Shown in pieces: positions 49,872-59,138 of a stretch of 64,000 nt of DNA; the stretch's first letter is position 1, and each line of letters opens with the position of its first letter. The stretch comes from Yinghuangia sp051388915. GTDB taxonomy: Bacteria > Actinomycetota > Actinomycetes > Streptomycetales > Streptomycetaceae. The stretch covers positions 1 through 64,000 of the forward strand of contig NZ_JBPKBH010000021.1 in assembly GCF_051388915.1 (NCBI RefSeq), given 5' to 3'. The position numbers and the translations under genes are program-made. The notes beneath the pieces were generated by a model, which worked only from the letters and a program-made list of their open reading frames with translations, was not told the DNA's origin and ran no database searches.

Positions 49872-50126
49872 GTGAGCACCATCGATTCCTCCCGCACGGC
49901 GCCCCGCGAGGCGGGCCGCGCCGACGTCGCGGTCCGTGTCGGCGCGATCGTGTTCGCCGTCGGCGCCGTGGCCACTCTGGCGACCCTGACACCGTTCCTG
50001 ATCGGCGCAGACGCGCTGCCCCGGGCGGTCTACCTGCTGAGCGTGCTGATGCCGGTCGGCCTCGCCGTCCTGATCGGCGGCGTCGTCGCGACGGCGCGCG
50101 GACAGCGACGCAGCGTGCCCGACTGA
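49872..50126 (+). CDS. Small two-span membrane protein
   Basis: This 84-residue protein has two hydrophobic segments (VGAIVFAVGAVATLATLTPFLIGA and AVYLLSVLMPVGLAVLIGGVVATA) separated by a short loop and a basic C-terminus. No domain is recognised. The GTG at 49872 is favoured over the one at 49869 by spacing to the -10 box. It lies upstream of the iron-boxed gene but has no iron box of its own. Confidence 0.65.
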   Translation: MSTIDSSRTAPREAGRADVAVRVGAIVFAVGAVATLATLTPFLIGADALPRAVYLLSVLMPVGLAVLIGGVVATARGQRRSVPD

Positions 50127-50270
50127 CCCCGGCCGCGTTGCGTACGGGCCCTCTCGCGGTGCCGCTCCGGGCGCCGTGGAGGGCGGCTTGTACGCTGGTC
50201 GCGCGCCGCCCGGAAGCGGCGTGCTCCCATCGAGCCACGCTCATTTGCGGCTGTGACTTTGCGTAGCGAG

Positions 50271-50289
50271 TTAGGTTACCCTAACCTAA
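50271..50289. promoter_or_regulatory. Iron box TTAGGTTACCCTAACCTAA (DmdR1 operator)
   Basis: The sequence is a 19-base palindrome matching the actinobacterial iron-box consensus (TTAGGTTAGGCTAACCTAA) in every outer position. It overlaps the -10 box TAACCT of the leaderless gene at 50294, so bound DmdR1 would block transcription under iron-replete conditions. Confidence 0.85.
50282..50287 (+). promoter_or_regulatory. -10 box TAACCT within the iron box
   Basis: TAACCT ends 6 bases before the GTG at 50294; the gene is therefore probably leaderless and iron-repressed. Confidence 0.65.
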
Positions 50290-50293
50290 TCTC

Positions 50294-51247
50294 GTGGCAG
50301 CCTTGAATCCTCCCGCGAGCCCGACCGCGCCCGCACGCGGCACCGACCGCTGTGCCGTGGTCGCCCGCGCGCTGGGCGAATCGGTGCTCGGCAGCGCCCC
50401 CGAGACCTGTGACGCGTGGCTGCTGGTCGAGCACCCCGGCCCCTGGCCCGCGTACGACCGGCCGCCCGGGCTGTCCCCCGAGGTCGCCGAATTCCTCGAC
50501 CGCCTCCCGGCGTACCGCATCCGCCCCCAGCTCATCCGCCGCCCCGGGGCCCGCCGCCCGGTGCCGCCGCACCAGGTGTACGTCGCCTTCTCGGGCGGCT
50601 CGCGCGGCGGCGAGCCGTGGACCGAGCAGCGCGAAGTGGCGGACCTGCGCGAGTTGTTCGACCTCGACCTCGGCGCGGTGTCGCGCGGCGAGCGGCCCGG
50701 ATGGGGCACCCCGCACAACGAGCCGGTGCTGCTGGTGTGCACGCACGGCAAGCGCGAGCCGTGCTGCGCGCAGTTCGGGCGGCCGACGGTGCGGGCGCTG
50801 CACGCGGCGTACGGCGACCCGGTGTGGGAGACCACGCACGTCGGCGGCGACCGCTACGCGGCCAACCTGGTCGCGCTGCCGCACGGCACGTACCACGGAC
50901 TCGTCACCGAGCCGGTCGCCGCCGAGGTCGGCGCGGCGTGCCTGCGCGGCGAGATCGACCTCGCGCACTACCGGGGCCGCATGGGCGTGCCGGCCGCGGT
51001 GCAGGCCGCGGAGTGGTTCGCCCGCAGCCACACCGGCATCGTCGCCATCGACGCGGTACGCCCGCTCACGCACACCGAACAGGCGGACGGCGGCGCGACC
51101 GTCGACGTCGACGCGGACGGGCGGCTGCTGCGCGTCACGGTCCGCACCGCGCGCAGCGGGTGCTCGCGACTCACCTCGTGCTCGCAGGGCACAGTCTCGG
51201 ACCCGCACGAGTTCGTCCTGTCCGAACTGCACGAACTGACCGCCTGA
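50294..51247 (+). CDS. Sucrase/ferredoxin-like thioredoxin-fold protein
   Basis: This 317-residue protein belongs to the Suc_Fer-like family (SucFer domain, thioredoxin-like [2Fe-2S]-type fold). CTHGKREPCCAQFG in the middle (about 152-165) and a C-terminal SGCSRLTSCSQG contain the cysteines. WETTHVGGDRYAANLV is also typical. It may handle electrons in iron release or siderophore reduction; that is inferred from its iron box. The GTG at 50294 is set by the -10 box. It is a separate unit from the adjacent genes. Confidence 0.82.
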   Translation: MAALNPPASPTAPARGTDRCAVVARALGESVLGSAPETCDAWLLVEHPGPWPAYDRPPGLSPEVAEFLDRLPAYRIRPQLIRRPGARRPVPPHQVYVAFSGGSRGGEPWTEQREVADLRELFDLDLGAVSRGERPGWGTPHNEPVLLVCTHGKREPCCAQFGRPTVRALHAAYGDPVWETTHVGGDRYAANLVALPHGTYHGLVTEPVAAEVGAACLRGEIDLAHYRGRMGVPAAVQAAEWFARSHTGIVAIDAVRPLTHTEQADGGATVDVDADGRLLRVTVRTARSGCSRLTSCSQGTVSDPHEFVLSELHELTA

Positions 51248-51253
51248 GCAGGG

Positions 51254-52132
51254 CTACTCGTCCGACTCGGCCTGCTTCCGCAACAGCACCACCAGCAGGT
51301 ACACCGCCGCAGCGGCACCGAAGACGCGCGGCATCGTCGGCAGCAAGTCCTCGAAGCGCTCCCAGGCTTGACGGGCCGTCAGGTCGGTCCCGGCGCGGTC
51401 CGTCGCGCGCAGCCACATCGCGGTGCCGAACGCCGCCACGGTGACCAGCGGGATCGTGAACCCGGCCATGCGCTTCTCGCCCAGCGACCACAGTGCCGAG
51501 GTGAAGGCGACCAGCAGTCCTATCACCACGACGACCGCGGACCCGACCATCGCGCCGACCACCAGCAGCACGATCGTGACGAGCTCGCGCACCGAGGCCC
51601 GCAGCGGCACCCGGCGCACCGGCTCCGGCCCGACGATCTCCTCGACGCCCTCCCACTGCGCGGACCCGGGCGGGGCGATCCCGATCGGGTACGCCGGCCA
51701 GCCGATCAGCCCGTCGCCCACCGGCTGCATCGGCGTGGCGCTCATCGCCTGCTCCTCCGAGCCGTCGCGCTGCGACGGAACGGGGCTGGCGTCCGGCCGG
51801 AAGCCGATCTGCGCGGCGATGGTCGCGGTCCGCGAACCGCGCACCGCGGCACCGCCCGACGAGTCCATCCCGGCACCGGCCGTCGCGGCCTGCCCGGACT
51901 CCGGCACCCGGAAGACCTCGTTGGCGACCACCGCGTCGGGCGAGCCGAGCCGCGTCAGGATGCCCTTGACCCCCGCCGGGGTGTTGGCGTTGCCGCGCTC
52001 GCGCTCCTGCTCGATCTCACCGCGGAGCCGCTCGACCAGCCGGGCCCGATCGGCGGGCCGCAACTTGCGCTGCGCGGCGTCCCCGACTTCACCCAGGTAT
52101 TGGAGGACCAGACGGTCGCACTCGAAGTCCAT
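51254..52132 (-). CDS. Integral membrane protein, four-span
   Basis: This 292-residue protein has a cytosolic N-terminal helical domain (about 1-70, LQYLGEVGDAAQRKLRPADRARLVERLRGEIEQERERGNANTPAGVKGILTRLG in pieces), a low-complexity linker (about 75-165) and a membrane region of about four hydrophobic segments (IVLLVVGAMVGSAVVVVIGLLVA, GFTIPLVTVAAFGTAMWL, FGAAAAVYLLVVLL). The N-terminal domain resembles the DUF1700/HAAS-type adaptor found near PadR-like regulators, but no regulator is adjacent. Function unknown. The ATG at 52132 follows AAAGG by 7 bases. Confidence 0.75.
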   Translation of the reverse strand: MDFECDRLVLQYLGEVGDAAQRKLRPADRARLVERLRGEIEQERERGNANTPAGVKGILTRLGSPDAVVANEVFRVPESGQAATAGAGMDSSGGAAVRGSRTATIAAQIGFRPDASPVPSQRDGSEEQAMSATPMQPVGDGLIGWPAYPIGIAPPGSAQWEGVEEIVGPEPVRRVPLRASVRELVTIVLLVVGAMVGSAVVVVIGLLVAFTSALWSLGEKRMAGFTIPLVTVAAFGTAMWLRATDRAGTDLTARQAWERFEDLLPTMPRVFGAAAAVYLLVVLLRKQAESDE

Positions 52133-52428
52133 GCCCGGCCTTTCGCCCCCAAGAAGTGCCCTCGTTGCCCCAGACGGACCAGCAGCCAGCTTAGAACCGC
52201 GGGTGCTGCCAGACGATCCATTCCCCCGATCGGGGTACGGGGAACGTTCGACAGGAGAAGCACGCGGCGCTGTAGGTCGAGAGGGACCTCCTGCGGCCCC
52301 GGCCACCCGGCCCGAGCGCCCGCGCGCGTCCGCGCGATGCAGCACACGGAACAGCCGAGGGCAGGACGGAGTGGCGTCGCAACCTCGACGGTCACGCTGC
52401 CGAACGCGCGGCCGACCGCAAGCCGGGC

Positions 52429-52743
52429 GAGTTGGAGCGGGCGAGTTGGGGCGGACGCGTCGGGGCCGGGCGAGTTGGGGGGCGCGGGTGGGCGGGTCGG
52501 TCGCGTCGCATCGTGTCCGTCGCATCGCGTCCGGCCCGATGCATCCGGTCGCCCTGCATCGGGGCCGGGCGGGGCCGTCGCGTCGCATCGCTTTGGTCGC
52601 ATGACATCGCTTTGGTCGCATGACATCGCATCGGTCGCGTCGAGCCGGTTGCGCCCGGTCGTACGGCGTCGGGGCGCGGCCGTCGCGTCGGGTCGGTCGC
52701 ATCGCATCCCCTGGCATCGCGTCGCATGACGTCGAGTCGGGGC
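52429..52743. repeat. Degenerate TCGCATCG/GTCGCATGAC simple-repeat tract
   Basis: ATCGCTTTGGTCGCATGAC occurs twice in tandem at 52587-52605 and 52606-52624, within a larger field of GCATCGC, TCGGTCGC and CGAGTTGG words. The tract is unlike surrounding codon-biased DNA. Confidence 0.85.
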
Positions 52744-52838
52744 GGCACGGCCACGGCGTCGTGCGACCGGTGTCGGCGGCTGCGGGCCTCTCTCCTGGGC
52801 GGGCGGGCTCTGGGGGTGGGGGGTTTCGGCTTTGCGGC

Positions 52839-52844
52839 TAACGT
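52839..52844 (+). promoter_or_regulatory. -10 box TAACGT for a leaderless helicase-associated gene
   Basis: TAACGT ends 7 bases before the ATG at 52852. Confidence 0.65.
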
Positions 52845-52851
52845 TGTCGGG

Positions 52852-55281
52852 ATGACCATGTCCACCCAGAGACCCTCGGACGGGCCCGCCGGTGCGCCCG
52901 GTGGGGGCGGGGCGCCGCGTACGCTCGCCGAGGATCTGCGCGGGCGCGGCGACGACGAGCTCGCGCTGCTGCTCCGCGCGCGGCCCGATCTCACCACGCC
53001 GGTGCCGGTCGACCTGACCCAGCTCGCGACGCGGGCGACCACCCGGGCGTCGGTCGCGCGCGTTCTGGAGCGGCTGGACCGCTTCACCCTCCAGGTTGTG
53101 GACGCCGCGGTCGTGCTGCCGGACGGCTTCCCGTACGAGGCGCTGCACGACCTGGTCGGGGACGACGTACCGCAGCTCGCGGACGCCGTCGAGGCGCTTC
53201 GCGTCCGCGCCCTCCTCTGGGGCCCGGTGTCGTCGCTGCGCGTGGTGCGCACGGTGCGCGACCTCGCGGGTGCGGCCCCCGCAGGGCTCGGACCGCCGCT
53301 GGCCGTGGCGCTCGGCGCGACCGGTCCCGCCCGGTTGCAGGAGGTGCTGGCCGACCTCGGGCTGCCCCCGACCGCCGACGCGGTGGGCGCGATCGCCGCG
53401 CTGACCGGCCTGTTCGGGGACCGCAAGGCCGTCGCCGCGCTGCTCGACCAGGCTCCCCCGGCCGCGCTCGAAGTCCTGGACAAGCTGGTCTGGGGGCCGC
53501 CGACCGGCAGCGTGCGCGGCGCCGACCGGCCGGTCCGCGCCGACGAGGCGAACTCCCCGGTGGAATGGCTTCTCGCCCGCTGCCTGCTGGTGCCCGCGGG
53601 CCCGCAGACCGTCGTGCTTCCGCGCGAACTCGCGCTCGTGCTGCGCGGCGGCCGCGTGCACCGCACGCTGGAGCCGACCCCGCCGGAGATCGCGACGACG
53701 CCGCGTGATCCACAGGCTGTGGACGCCGCGGGCGCGGGCGCCGGGTTCACCGCCGTGCGGCAGGTCGAGAAGCTGCTCGAACTGTGGAGCACCGGCGGGC
53801 CGCCCGTGCTGCGGGCCGGTGGTCTGGGCGTACGCGATCTCAAGCGCGTCGCGGTCGCCCTCGACGTGCCCGAGTCCGAGGCCGCGGTGTGGCTGGAGCT
53901 GGCGTACGCCGCGGGGCTGGTCGCGGGCGACGGCGAAGCCGACGAGCAGTGGCTGCCGACCCCTGCCTACGACGTGTGGCGGGCCCGGCCGGTCGCCGAG
54001 CGCTGGGCGACGCTGGCCGGGGTCTGGCTGGAGACCACGCGCGTGCCGGGCCTGGTCGGCACGCGCGACGAGAAGGACCGGCCGGTCAACGCCCTCGGCC
54101 CCGGCATCGACCGCACCGCCGCCCCCGAGGTGCGCCACGCACTGCTGGGCCGCCTGACCCAACTGCCGCCCGGCACGTCCGCGCCGGCCGCCGACCTGCT
54201 CGCCGACCTCGCGTGGCACCGCCCGGTCCGCACCGCGCGGCTGCGCTCCGAGCTGGCCGACCGCACGCTGGTCGAGGCCGAGCTGCTGGGCCTCACCGGC
54301 CGCGGTGCCGTCACGACCGCGGGCCGCGCGCTGCTGACCGGCGACCTGAACGCCGCCGCCGTGGCCCTCGCGCCGCTGCTCCCGGTCCCGCTGGACCATG
54401 TGCTGCTCCAGGCGGACCTGACCGCCGTCGCGCCCGGGCCTCTGGTGGTCGAACTGGCCCAGGAGCTCCACATGGCGGCGGACGTCGAGTCGACCGGCGG
54501 CGCCACCGTGTACCGGTTCAGCGAGCCGTCCATCCGGCGCGCGCTCGACTCCGGGCGGACCGCCGCCGACCTGCACCGGCTGTTCGCGACGCACTCGCGC
54601 ACGCCCGTGCCGCAGCCGCTGACGTACCTCGTGGACGACATCGCCCGGCGGCACGGGCGGCTCCGCGTCGGCGCGGCGTCGGCGTACCTGCGCTGCGACG
54701 ACGAGTCCGTGCTGAGCGAACTGCTCGCCGACCGCCGGGCCGCGGGGCTGCGCATGCGGCGCCTCGCGCCGACCGTGCTCGCCGCCGAGGGAGCGCCCGA
54801 CGCGGTGCTGTCGGCGCTGCGTTCGCTCGGGTACGCGCCGATGGCCGAGTCCGCGACGGGCGACGTCGTCGTCACCCGGCCGGACGCGCGGCGCACGCCG
54901 CCCCGTTCGCTGCCGCCGCGCGTGACCGGCGAGCCGCCCGCCCCGAGCGCGGGGCTGATCTCCGCGGCGGTCAGCACGATCCGGGCCGGGGACCGGGCGG
55001 CGGCCAGCCGGCCCCGCGGTGCGGGCGACGGCGAGGCGCCCGCCGAGCTGCCGCGCACGTCGGCGGCCGAGACACTGCTCGCGCTGCAATCGGCGCTGGC
55101 CGAGCGGCGGCCGGTGTGGATCGGCTACGTGACCCGCGAGGGCCGGGCGACGCAGCGCGTCATCGTGCCGCTGGGCCTGGAGGGCGGATACGTCACCGCG
55201 CAGGAGCAGACCGCGGGCGAACTGCACACGTACCCGCTGCACCGCATCACCGGCGTCGAGGCGGCGGAGCCCGCCGACTGA
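52852..55281 (+). CDS. Helicase-associated domain protein with WYL-like C-terminus
   Basis: This 809-residue protein belongs to the actinobacterial family usually annotated helicase C-terminal/XPB-Ssl2-like domain protein, though no ATPase motifs are visible. Residues 20-700 are long Leu/Ala/Arg helical stretches with winged-helix-like blocks. The C-terminal ~60 residues (about 752-806; RPVWIGYVTREGRATQR, VIPL-type strand and HTYPLHRITGVE) resemble a WYL domain that senses ligands or nucleic acid. It is near the XPB-type helicase at 57443, separated by an ABC transporter; the two may be functionally linked, as in other streptomycetes. Confidence 0.7.
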   Translation: MTMSTQRPSDGPAGAPGGGGAPRTLAEDLRGRGDDELALLLRARPDLTTPVPVDLTQLATRATTRASVARVLERLDRFTLQVVDAAVVLPDGFPYEALHDLVGDDVPQLADAVEALRVRALLWGPVSSLRVVRTVRDLAGAAPAGLGPPLAVALGATGPARLQEVLADLGLPPTADAVGAIAALTGLFGDRKAVAALLDQAPPAALEVLDKLVWGPPTGSVRGADRPVRADEANSPVEWLLARCLLVPAGPQTVVLPRELALVLRGGRVHRTLEPTPPEIATTPRDPQAVDAAGAGAGFTAVRQVEKLLELWSTGGPPVLRAGGLGVRDLKRVAVALDVPESEAAVWLELAYAAGLVAGDGEADEQWLPTPAYDVWRARPVAERWATLAGVWLETTRVPGLVGTRDEKDRPVNALGPGIDRTAAPEVRHALLGRLTQLPPGTSAPAADLLADLAWHRPVRTARLRSELADRTLVEAELLGLTGRGAVTTAGRALLTGDLNAAAVALAPLLPVPLDHVLLQADLTAVAPGPLVVELAQELHMAADVESTGGATVYRFSEPSIRRALDSGRTAADLHRLFATHSRTPVPQPLTYLVDDIARRHGRLRVGAASAYLRCDDESVLSELLADRRAAGLRMRRLAPTVLAAEGAPDAVLSALRSLGYAPMAESATGDVVVTRPDARRTPPRSLPPRVTGEPPAPSAGLISAAVSTIRAGDRAAASRPRGAGDGEAPAELPRTSAAETLLALQSALAERRPVWIGYVTREGRATQRVIVPLGLEGGYVTAQEQTAGELHTYPLHRITGVEAAEPAD

Positions 55282-55342
55282 CGTCTCGTCGGGGAGGCCC
55301 GACCGACGTCTCTTCCCGGAGGCCGTCGAGGCCGTCGGACCG

Positions 55343-56266
55343 TCACATCTCGCGGCGGCCGATCCGCCACACCGCGAGGGACAGCATCGTCAGCGTCACC
55401 AGCACCGCGACGAGCGCGGGCCCCACGAACTCGCCCGGCGTGGCGTCCTCCAGCAGTTCGACCCCGGCACTGCCCAGCGACGACGGCTCCCAGCCGCGCA
55501 GCGGCCGCCACAGCCTCGGCAACGGTGACAGCACCAGCGCGACGAGCGCCGCGCCGAACAGCGCGACGGGTCGCCGCAGGAAGGCCGACGCGCCCGCGAC
55601 CAGCGCCAGCGCCATCAGCAGATAGAGCGTGTTGAACAGCGCGCCGTACAGGATCCGGTCGGTCGGCACCGGCCCCCAGAGCCAGCGCAGTTCGGCCCAC
55701 ACGATGGCGGTGGCCACGGCGTTCGCGATGCAGACGGCCGCCGCGCACACCGTCCAGCGCGGCACGACCAGGTCCCGGGCGCGTCGCGTCCGGGTGCGGT
55801 AGAAGGCCGCCAGGCCGGGCCGGTGGTCGACGGCGAGGGCCGCCGCGGCGATGCCGAGCGCGACGAACAGGCCGATCTGCCCGGACGCCACCACGTACGC
55901 GGCCATGCCCTCGGGCGCGCCCATGTCGTCCGGCGGGTCGGCCCCGTCCGCGCCGAGGACCTCCAGGATGCGATCGAGGTGCCGGACTACGAGCGGCCCC
56001 GCGGCACCGAGCAGCGGATAGGCGATGAGGAGGAGCAGCCAGCGGCGGGTGCGGGTGACGCGCAGGACTTCGAGGCGCCACAGGCCCAGCGGCCGGCGGA
56101 CGCGCTGACCCGCCGCCTCGGCCGTACGCGCCGCCCCGCTCGCCTGCCCGCGCACCGCGCCGCCCGCGCGACCGCGACCGCGCCCGCGGTCCGCGACCGT
56201 GTCAGCGGCGGCTCCGGTCTCCGCGCGTCCGGCCGCACTCAGCCGTCCCACGCCGCGCTCGCTCAT
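55343..56266 (-). CDS. ABC exporter membrane subunit
   Basis: This 307-residue protein has a basic N-terminus (about 1-70) and about six membrane segments (WLLLLIAYPLLGAAGPLVV, GQIGLFVALGIAAAALAV, VCAAAVCIANAVATAIVWAEL, TLYLLMALALVAGASAFL, ALFGAALVALVLSPL, FVGPALVAVLVTLTMLSLAV), fitting an ABC-2 permease. It overlaps the ATPase gene upstream by ATGA (start 56264-56266), so the two are coupled. Substrate unknown. Confidence 0.82.
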   Translation of the reverse strand: MSERGVGRLSAAGRAETGAAADTVADRGRGRGRAGGAVRGQASGAARTAEAAGQRVRRPLGLWRLEVLRVTRTRRWLLLLIAYPLLGAAGPLVVRHLDRILEVLGADGADPPDDMGAPEGMAAYVVASGQIGLFVALGIAAAALAVDHRPGLAAFYRTRTRRARDLVVPRWTVCAAAVCIANAVATAIVWAELRWLWGPVPTDRILYGALFNTLYLLMALALVAGASAFLRRPVALFGAALVALVLSPLPRLWRPLRGWEPSSLGSAGVELLEDATPGEFVGPALVAVLVTLTMLSLAVWRIGRREM

Positions 56267-57213
56267 CGGGCCGCGCCGGTGATCGACAGGAACGCGCTCT
56301 CCAGGTCCGACTCCTCGGGCCCGACGGAGATCACGCGCGCGGCACTGCGGTCCAGCACGCCGAGGATGTTGCGCTCGCCCTCGTCGACCGTGCGCGCCTG
56401 CACCCGCACCAGGCCGGGGCGCACCGAGGACACCCGTACGACCCAGTCCTCGGCCGCGAACGTGCGGCACAGCGCGGCGCCGTCGTCGCGCAGCCGGATC
56501 AGCCACGTCGGACGCATGTGCTCGGTGACCAGTTCGGCCACCGGCCCCTGGTAGATCAGGTGGCCGGCGCGCAGCACCCCGACCTGGTCGCAGACCCGCT
56601 GCACGTCGGCCAGGATGTGGCTGGAGAAGACGACCGTGGTCCGGCCGCGCATGCCGGCCACCAGGTCCAGGACCTCGGCACGGCCGCGCGGGTCGAGCGC
56701 CGAGGTGGGCTCGTCCAGGATCATCAGGTCGGGCTCGGCGACCAGCGCGGCGGCCAGGCCGAGCCGCTGCGTCATGCCGCGCGAGAACGAACCGGCCTTG
56801 CGGTCCGCGGCCTCGACCAGGCCGGTGCGGTGCAGCGCGGTCTTGACGCACTCGGGCCGCAGGTCCGGGTTGACCAGGCGTCCGGCCAGCTCGACCACCT
56901 CGGCGGCGCTCAGCCAGGGCTCGAACTCGGGCACGTCGGTGCACACCGCGATGCGCTCCTGCGGGACCCCGAAGTCCACCTCGCCTGCGTCCGCCCGCCG
57001 CATGCCGCTGATCAGCGAGAGCAGCGTGGTCTTCCCCGCCCCGTTCGGCCCGACCAGGCCGTAGACGCTGCCCCGGGGCACGGCGAGGCCGACGCCGAAA
57101 ACGCCGGTGCCGCGACCGTAGTCGCGCGTCAGCCCGTGCGTACGCAGCGCGGGGCCGGGGTCGGAGGCCGCGGAGGCACCGGGGACGCCCGGCAGCGGCG
57201 GAAAAATGGCCAT
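56263..57213 (-). CDS. ABC exporter ATP-binding subunit
   Basis: This 316-residue ATPase has Walker A (GPNGAGKTT, about 54-62), Walker B (LMILDEPTSALDP) and an H-loop (SSHILADVQ). The signature motif is FSRGMTQR in place of LSGGQ, a variant frequent in bacterial ABC-2 exporters. A C-terminal accessory domain (about 225-316) is typical of the DrrA/CcmA group. It probably powers the adjacent permease. A -10-like TACCCT (rc) lies 8 bases before the ATG at 57213, so the transcript may be nearly leaderless. Confidence 0.9.
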   Translation of the reverse strand: MAIFPPLPGVPGASAASDPGPALRTHGLTRDYGRGTGVFGVGLAVPRGSVYGLVGPNGAGKTTLLSLISGMRRADAGEVDFGVPQERIAVCTDVPEFEPWLSAAEVVELAGRLVNPDLRPECVKTALHRTGLVEAADRKAGSFSRGMTQRLGLAAALVAEPDLMILDEPTSALDPRGRAEVLDLVAGMRGRTTVVFSSHILADVQRVCDQVGVLRAGHLIYQGPVAELVTEHMRPTWLIRLRDDGAALCRTFAAEDWVVRVSSVRPGLVRVQARTVDEGERNILGVLDRSAARVISVGPEESDLESAFLSITGAAR

Positions 57214-57442
57214 TGAATATCAGGGTAAGAGCGCCGGACCGAACCGTGGTTCCTCCTCAAGGAGGGCACTGCCGCTCATCCCTGCGCAGTACGGTTCCGT
57301 AGGGCTGCTTCCCCGGGGGAATATCGGCGGTGCGGAACGGTTTTCGGCCGGTTGGTCCGGTCCGTCCCGACCGACCGGAACACAGCCGTCCCCGGGGTGG
57401 TTCACACTGGGAGTCCCCCATTCGCCGTAAGAGAGGCACCGC

Positions 57443-59092
57443 GTGTCAGAGCCGACCACCGGCCCGCTGATCGTGCAGTCCGACAAGACCCTGCTGCTGG
57501 AGATCGACCACGAGGCCGCGGCCGACTGCCGGCGCGCGATCGCGCCGTTCGCCGAACTGGAGCGGGCGCCGGAGCACGTGCACACGTACCGCCTCACCCC
57601 GCTGGGGCTGTGGAACGCCCGCGCGGCCGGCCACGACGCCGAGCAGGTCGTCGACGTGCTGTTGCGCTACTCGCGCTACCCGGTGCCGCACGCGCTGCTG
57701 GTCGACGTGGCCGAGACGATGGGCCGGTACGGCCGCCTCACCCTCGCCAAGCACCCCGTGCACGGCCTCGTGCTGACCACGACCGACCGGGCCGTGCTCG
57801 AAGAGGTGCTGCGCAGCAAGAAGATGGCGCCGCTGGTCGGCGCGCGCGTCGACGCGGACAGCGTCGCGGTGCACCCGTCCGAGCGCGGCCAGGTCAAGCA
57901 GGTGTTGCTCAAGCTGGGCTGGCCCGCGGAGGACCTGGCCGGGTACGTCGACGGCGAGGCGCACCCGATCGAGCTCGCGGAGCGCGGCTGGACGCTGCGG
58001 CCGTACCAGAAGGAGGCCGTCGAGGGCTTCTGGCACGGCGGCTCCGGCGTCGTCGTGCTGCCGTGCGGCGCGGGCAAGACGCTGGTCGGCGCGGCGGCGA
58101 TGGCGACCGCGAAGGCCACCACGCTGATCCTGGTGACGAACACCGTCTCGGCGCGGCAGTGGAAGGCGGAGCTGGTCAAGCGCACCTCGCTGACCGAGGA
58201 CGAGATCGGCGAGTACAGCGGCACGCGCAAGGAGATCCGGCCGGTCACGATCGCCACGTACCAGGTCGTGACGACGCGGCGGAAGGGCGTCTACCCGCAC
58301 CTGGAGCTGTTCGACTCCCGCGACTGGGGCCTCATCGTGTACGACGAGGTCCACCTGCTGCCCGCCCCGATCTTCCGCTTCACCGCCGACCTCCAGGCCC
58401 GGCGGCGGCTCGGCCTGACCGCGACGCTGGTGCGCGAGGACGGGCGCGAGGGCGACGTCTTCTCGCTCATCGGCCCGAAGCGCTACGACGCGCCGTGGAA
58501 GGAGATCGAGAACCAGGGCTACATCGCCCCGGCGGACTGCGTCGAGGTGCGCGTCACGCTGACGGACGCCGAGCGGCTGGCGTACGCGACGGCCGAGCCG
58601 GAGGAGCGCTACCGCTTCTGCGCGACGACCGAGACCAAGACGCGGGTCACCGCGGAGCTGGTGGCCCGGCACGCGGGCGAGCAGACGCTGGTCATCGGGC
58701 AGTACATCGACCAGCTCGACGAGTTGGGCGAGCGCCTGGACGCTCCGGTGATCAAGGGCGAGACGCGCAACACCGAGCGGGAGCGGCTGTTCGAGGCGTT
58801 CCGGCAGGGCGAGATCTCGGTGCTGGTGGTCAGCAAGGTCGCGAACTTCTCGATCGACCTGCCGGAGGCCGCGGTCGCGATCCAGGTGTCGGGGTCGTTC
58901 GGGTCGCGGCAGGAGGAGGCACAGCGCCTCGGGCGGGTGCTGCGGCCGAAGGCCGACGGCCGGGCGGCGCGGTTCTACTCGGTGGTGGCGCGGGACACGA
59001 TCGACCAGGAGTTCGCGGCGCACCGGCAGCGGTTCCTGGCCGAGCAGGGGTACGCGTACCAGATCGTGGACGCTGACGACTTGCGGTCGTAG
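57443..59092 (+). CDS. XPB-type DNA helicase (DEVH box)
   Basis: This 549-residue helicase has an N-terminal damage-recognition-like domain (about 1-170), then RecA-like domain 1 with Walker A LPCGAGKTL (about 207-215) and DEVH (301-304, VYDEVHLL), and domain 2 with the arginine finger QRLGRVLRPK (about 495-504). It matches bacterial XPB (Rad25-like) proteins, thought to act in DNA repair; the exact role in bacteria is unclear. The GTG at 57443 follows GAGAGG by 5 bases. The neighbouring WYL-like protein at 52852 may be its partner. Confidence 0.9.
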   Translation: MSEPTTGPLIVQSDKTLLLEIDHEAAADCRRAIAPFAELERAPEHVHTYRLTPLGLWNARAAGHDAEQVVDVLLRYSRYPVPHALLVDVAETMGRYGRLTLAKHPVHGLVLTTTDRAVLEEVLRSKKMAPLVGARVDADSVAVHPSERGQVKQVLLKLGWPAEDLAGYVDGEAHPIELAERGWTLRPYQKEAVEGFWHGGSGVVVLPCGAGKTLVGAAAMATAKATTLILVTNTVSARQWKAELVKRTSLTEDEIGEYSGTRKEIRPVTIATYQVVTTRRKGVYPHLELFDSRDWGLIVYDEVHLLPAPIFRFTADLQARRRLGLTATLVREDGREGDVFSLIGPKRYDAPWKEIENQGYIAPADCVEVRVTLTDAERLAYATAEPEERYRFCATTETKTRVTAELVARHAGEQTLVIGQYIDQLDELGERLDAPVIKGETRNTERERLFEAFRQGEISVLVVSKVANFSIDLPEAAVAIQVSGSFGSRQEEAQRLGRVLRPKADGRAARFYSVVARDTIDQEFAAHRQRFLAEQGYAYQIVDADDLRS

Positions 59093-59138
59093 GCGGGGTC
59101 GACGGTGCCTGTCGGGCTGCGCGGTCTTCGGACCGGGG

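Larger units (their letters stand above)
52133..52851. other. Non-coding stretch with TCGCAT-type simple repeats
   Basis: 719 bases without a supported gene. About 52430-52500 has repeated GGGCGAGTTGG blocks; 52500-52740 is built from (G)TCGCATCG-like words including a perfect 19-base tandem copy. The final bases carry the leaderless promoter of the next gene. Confidence 0.7.
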
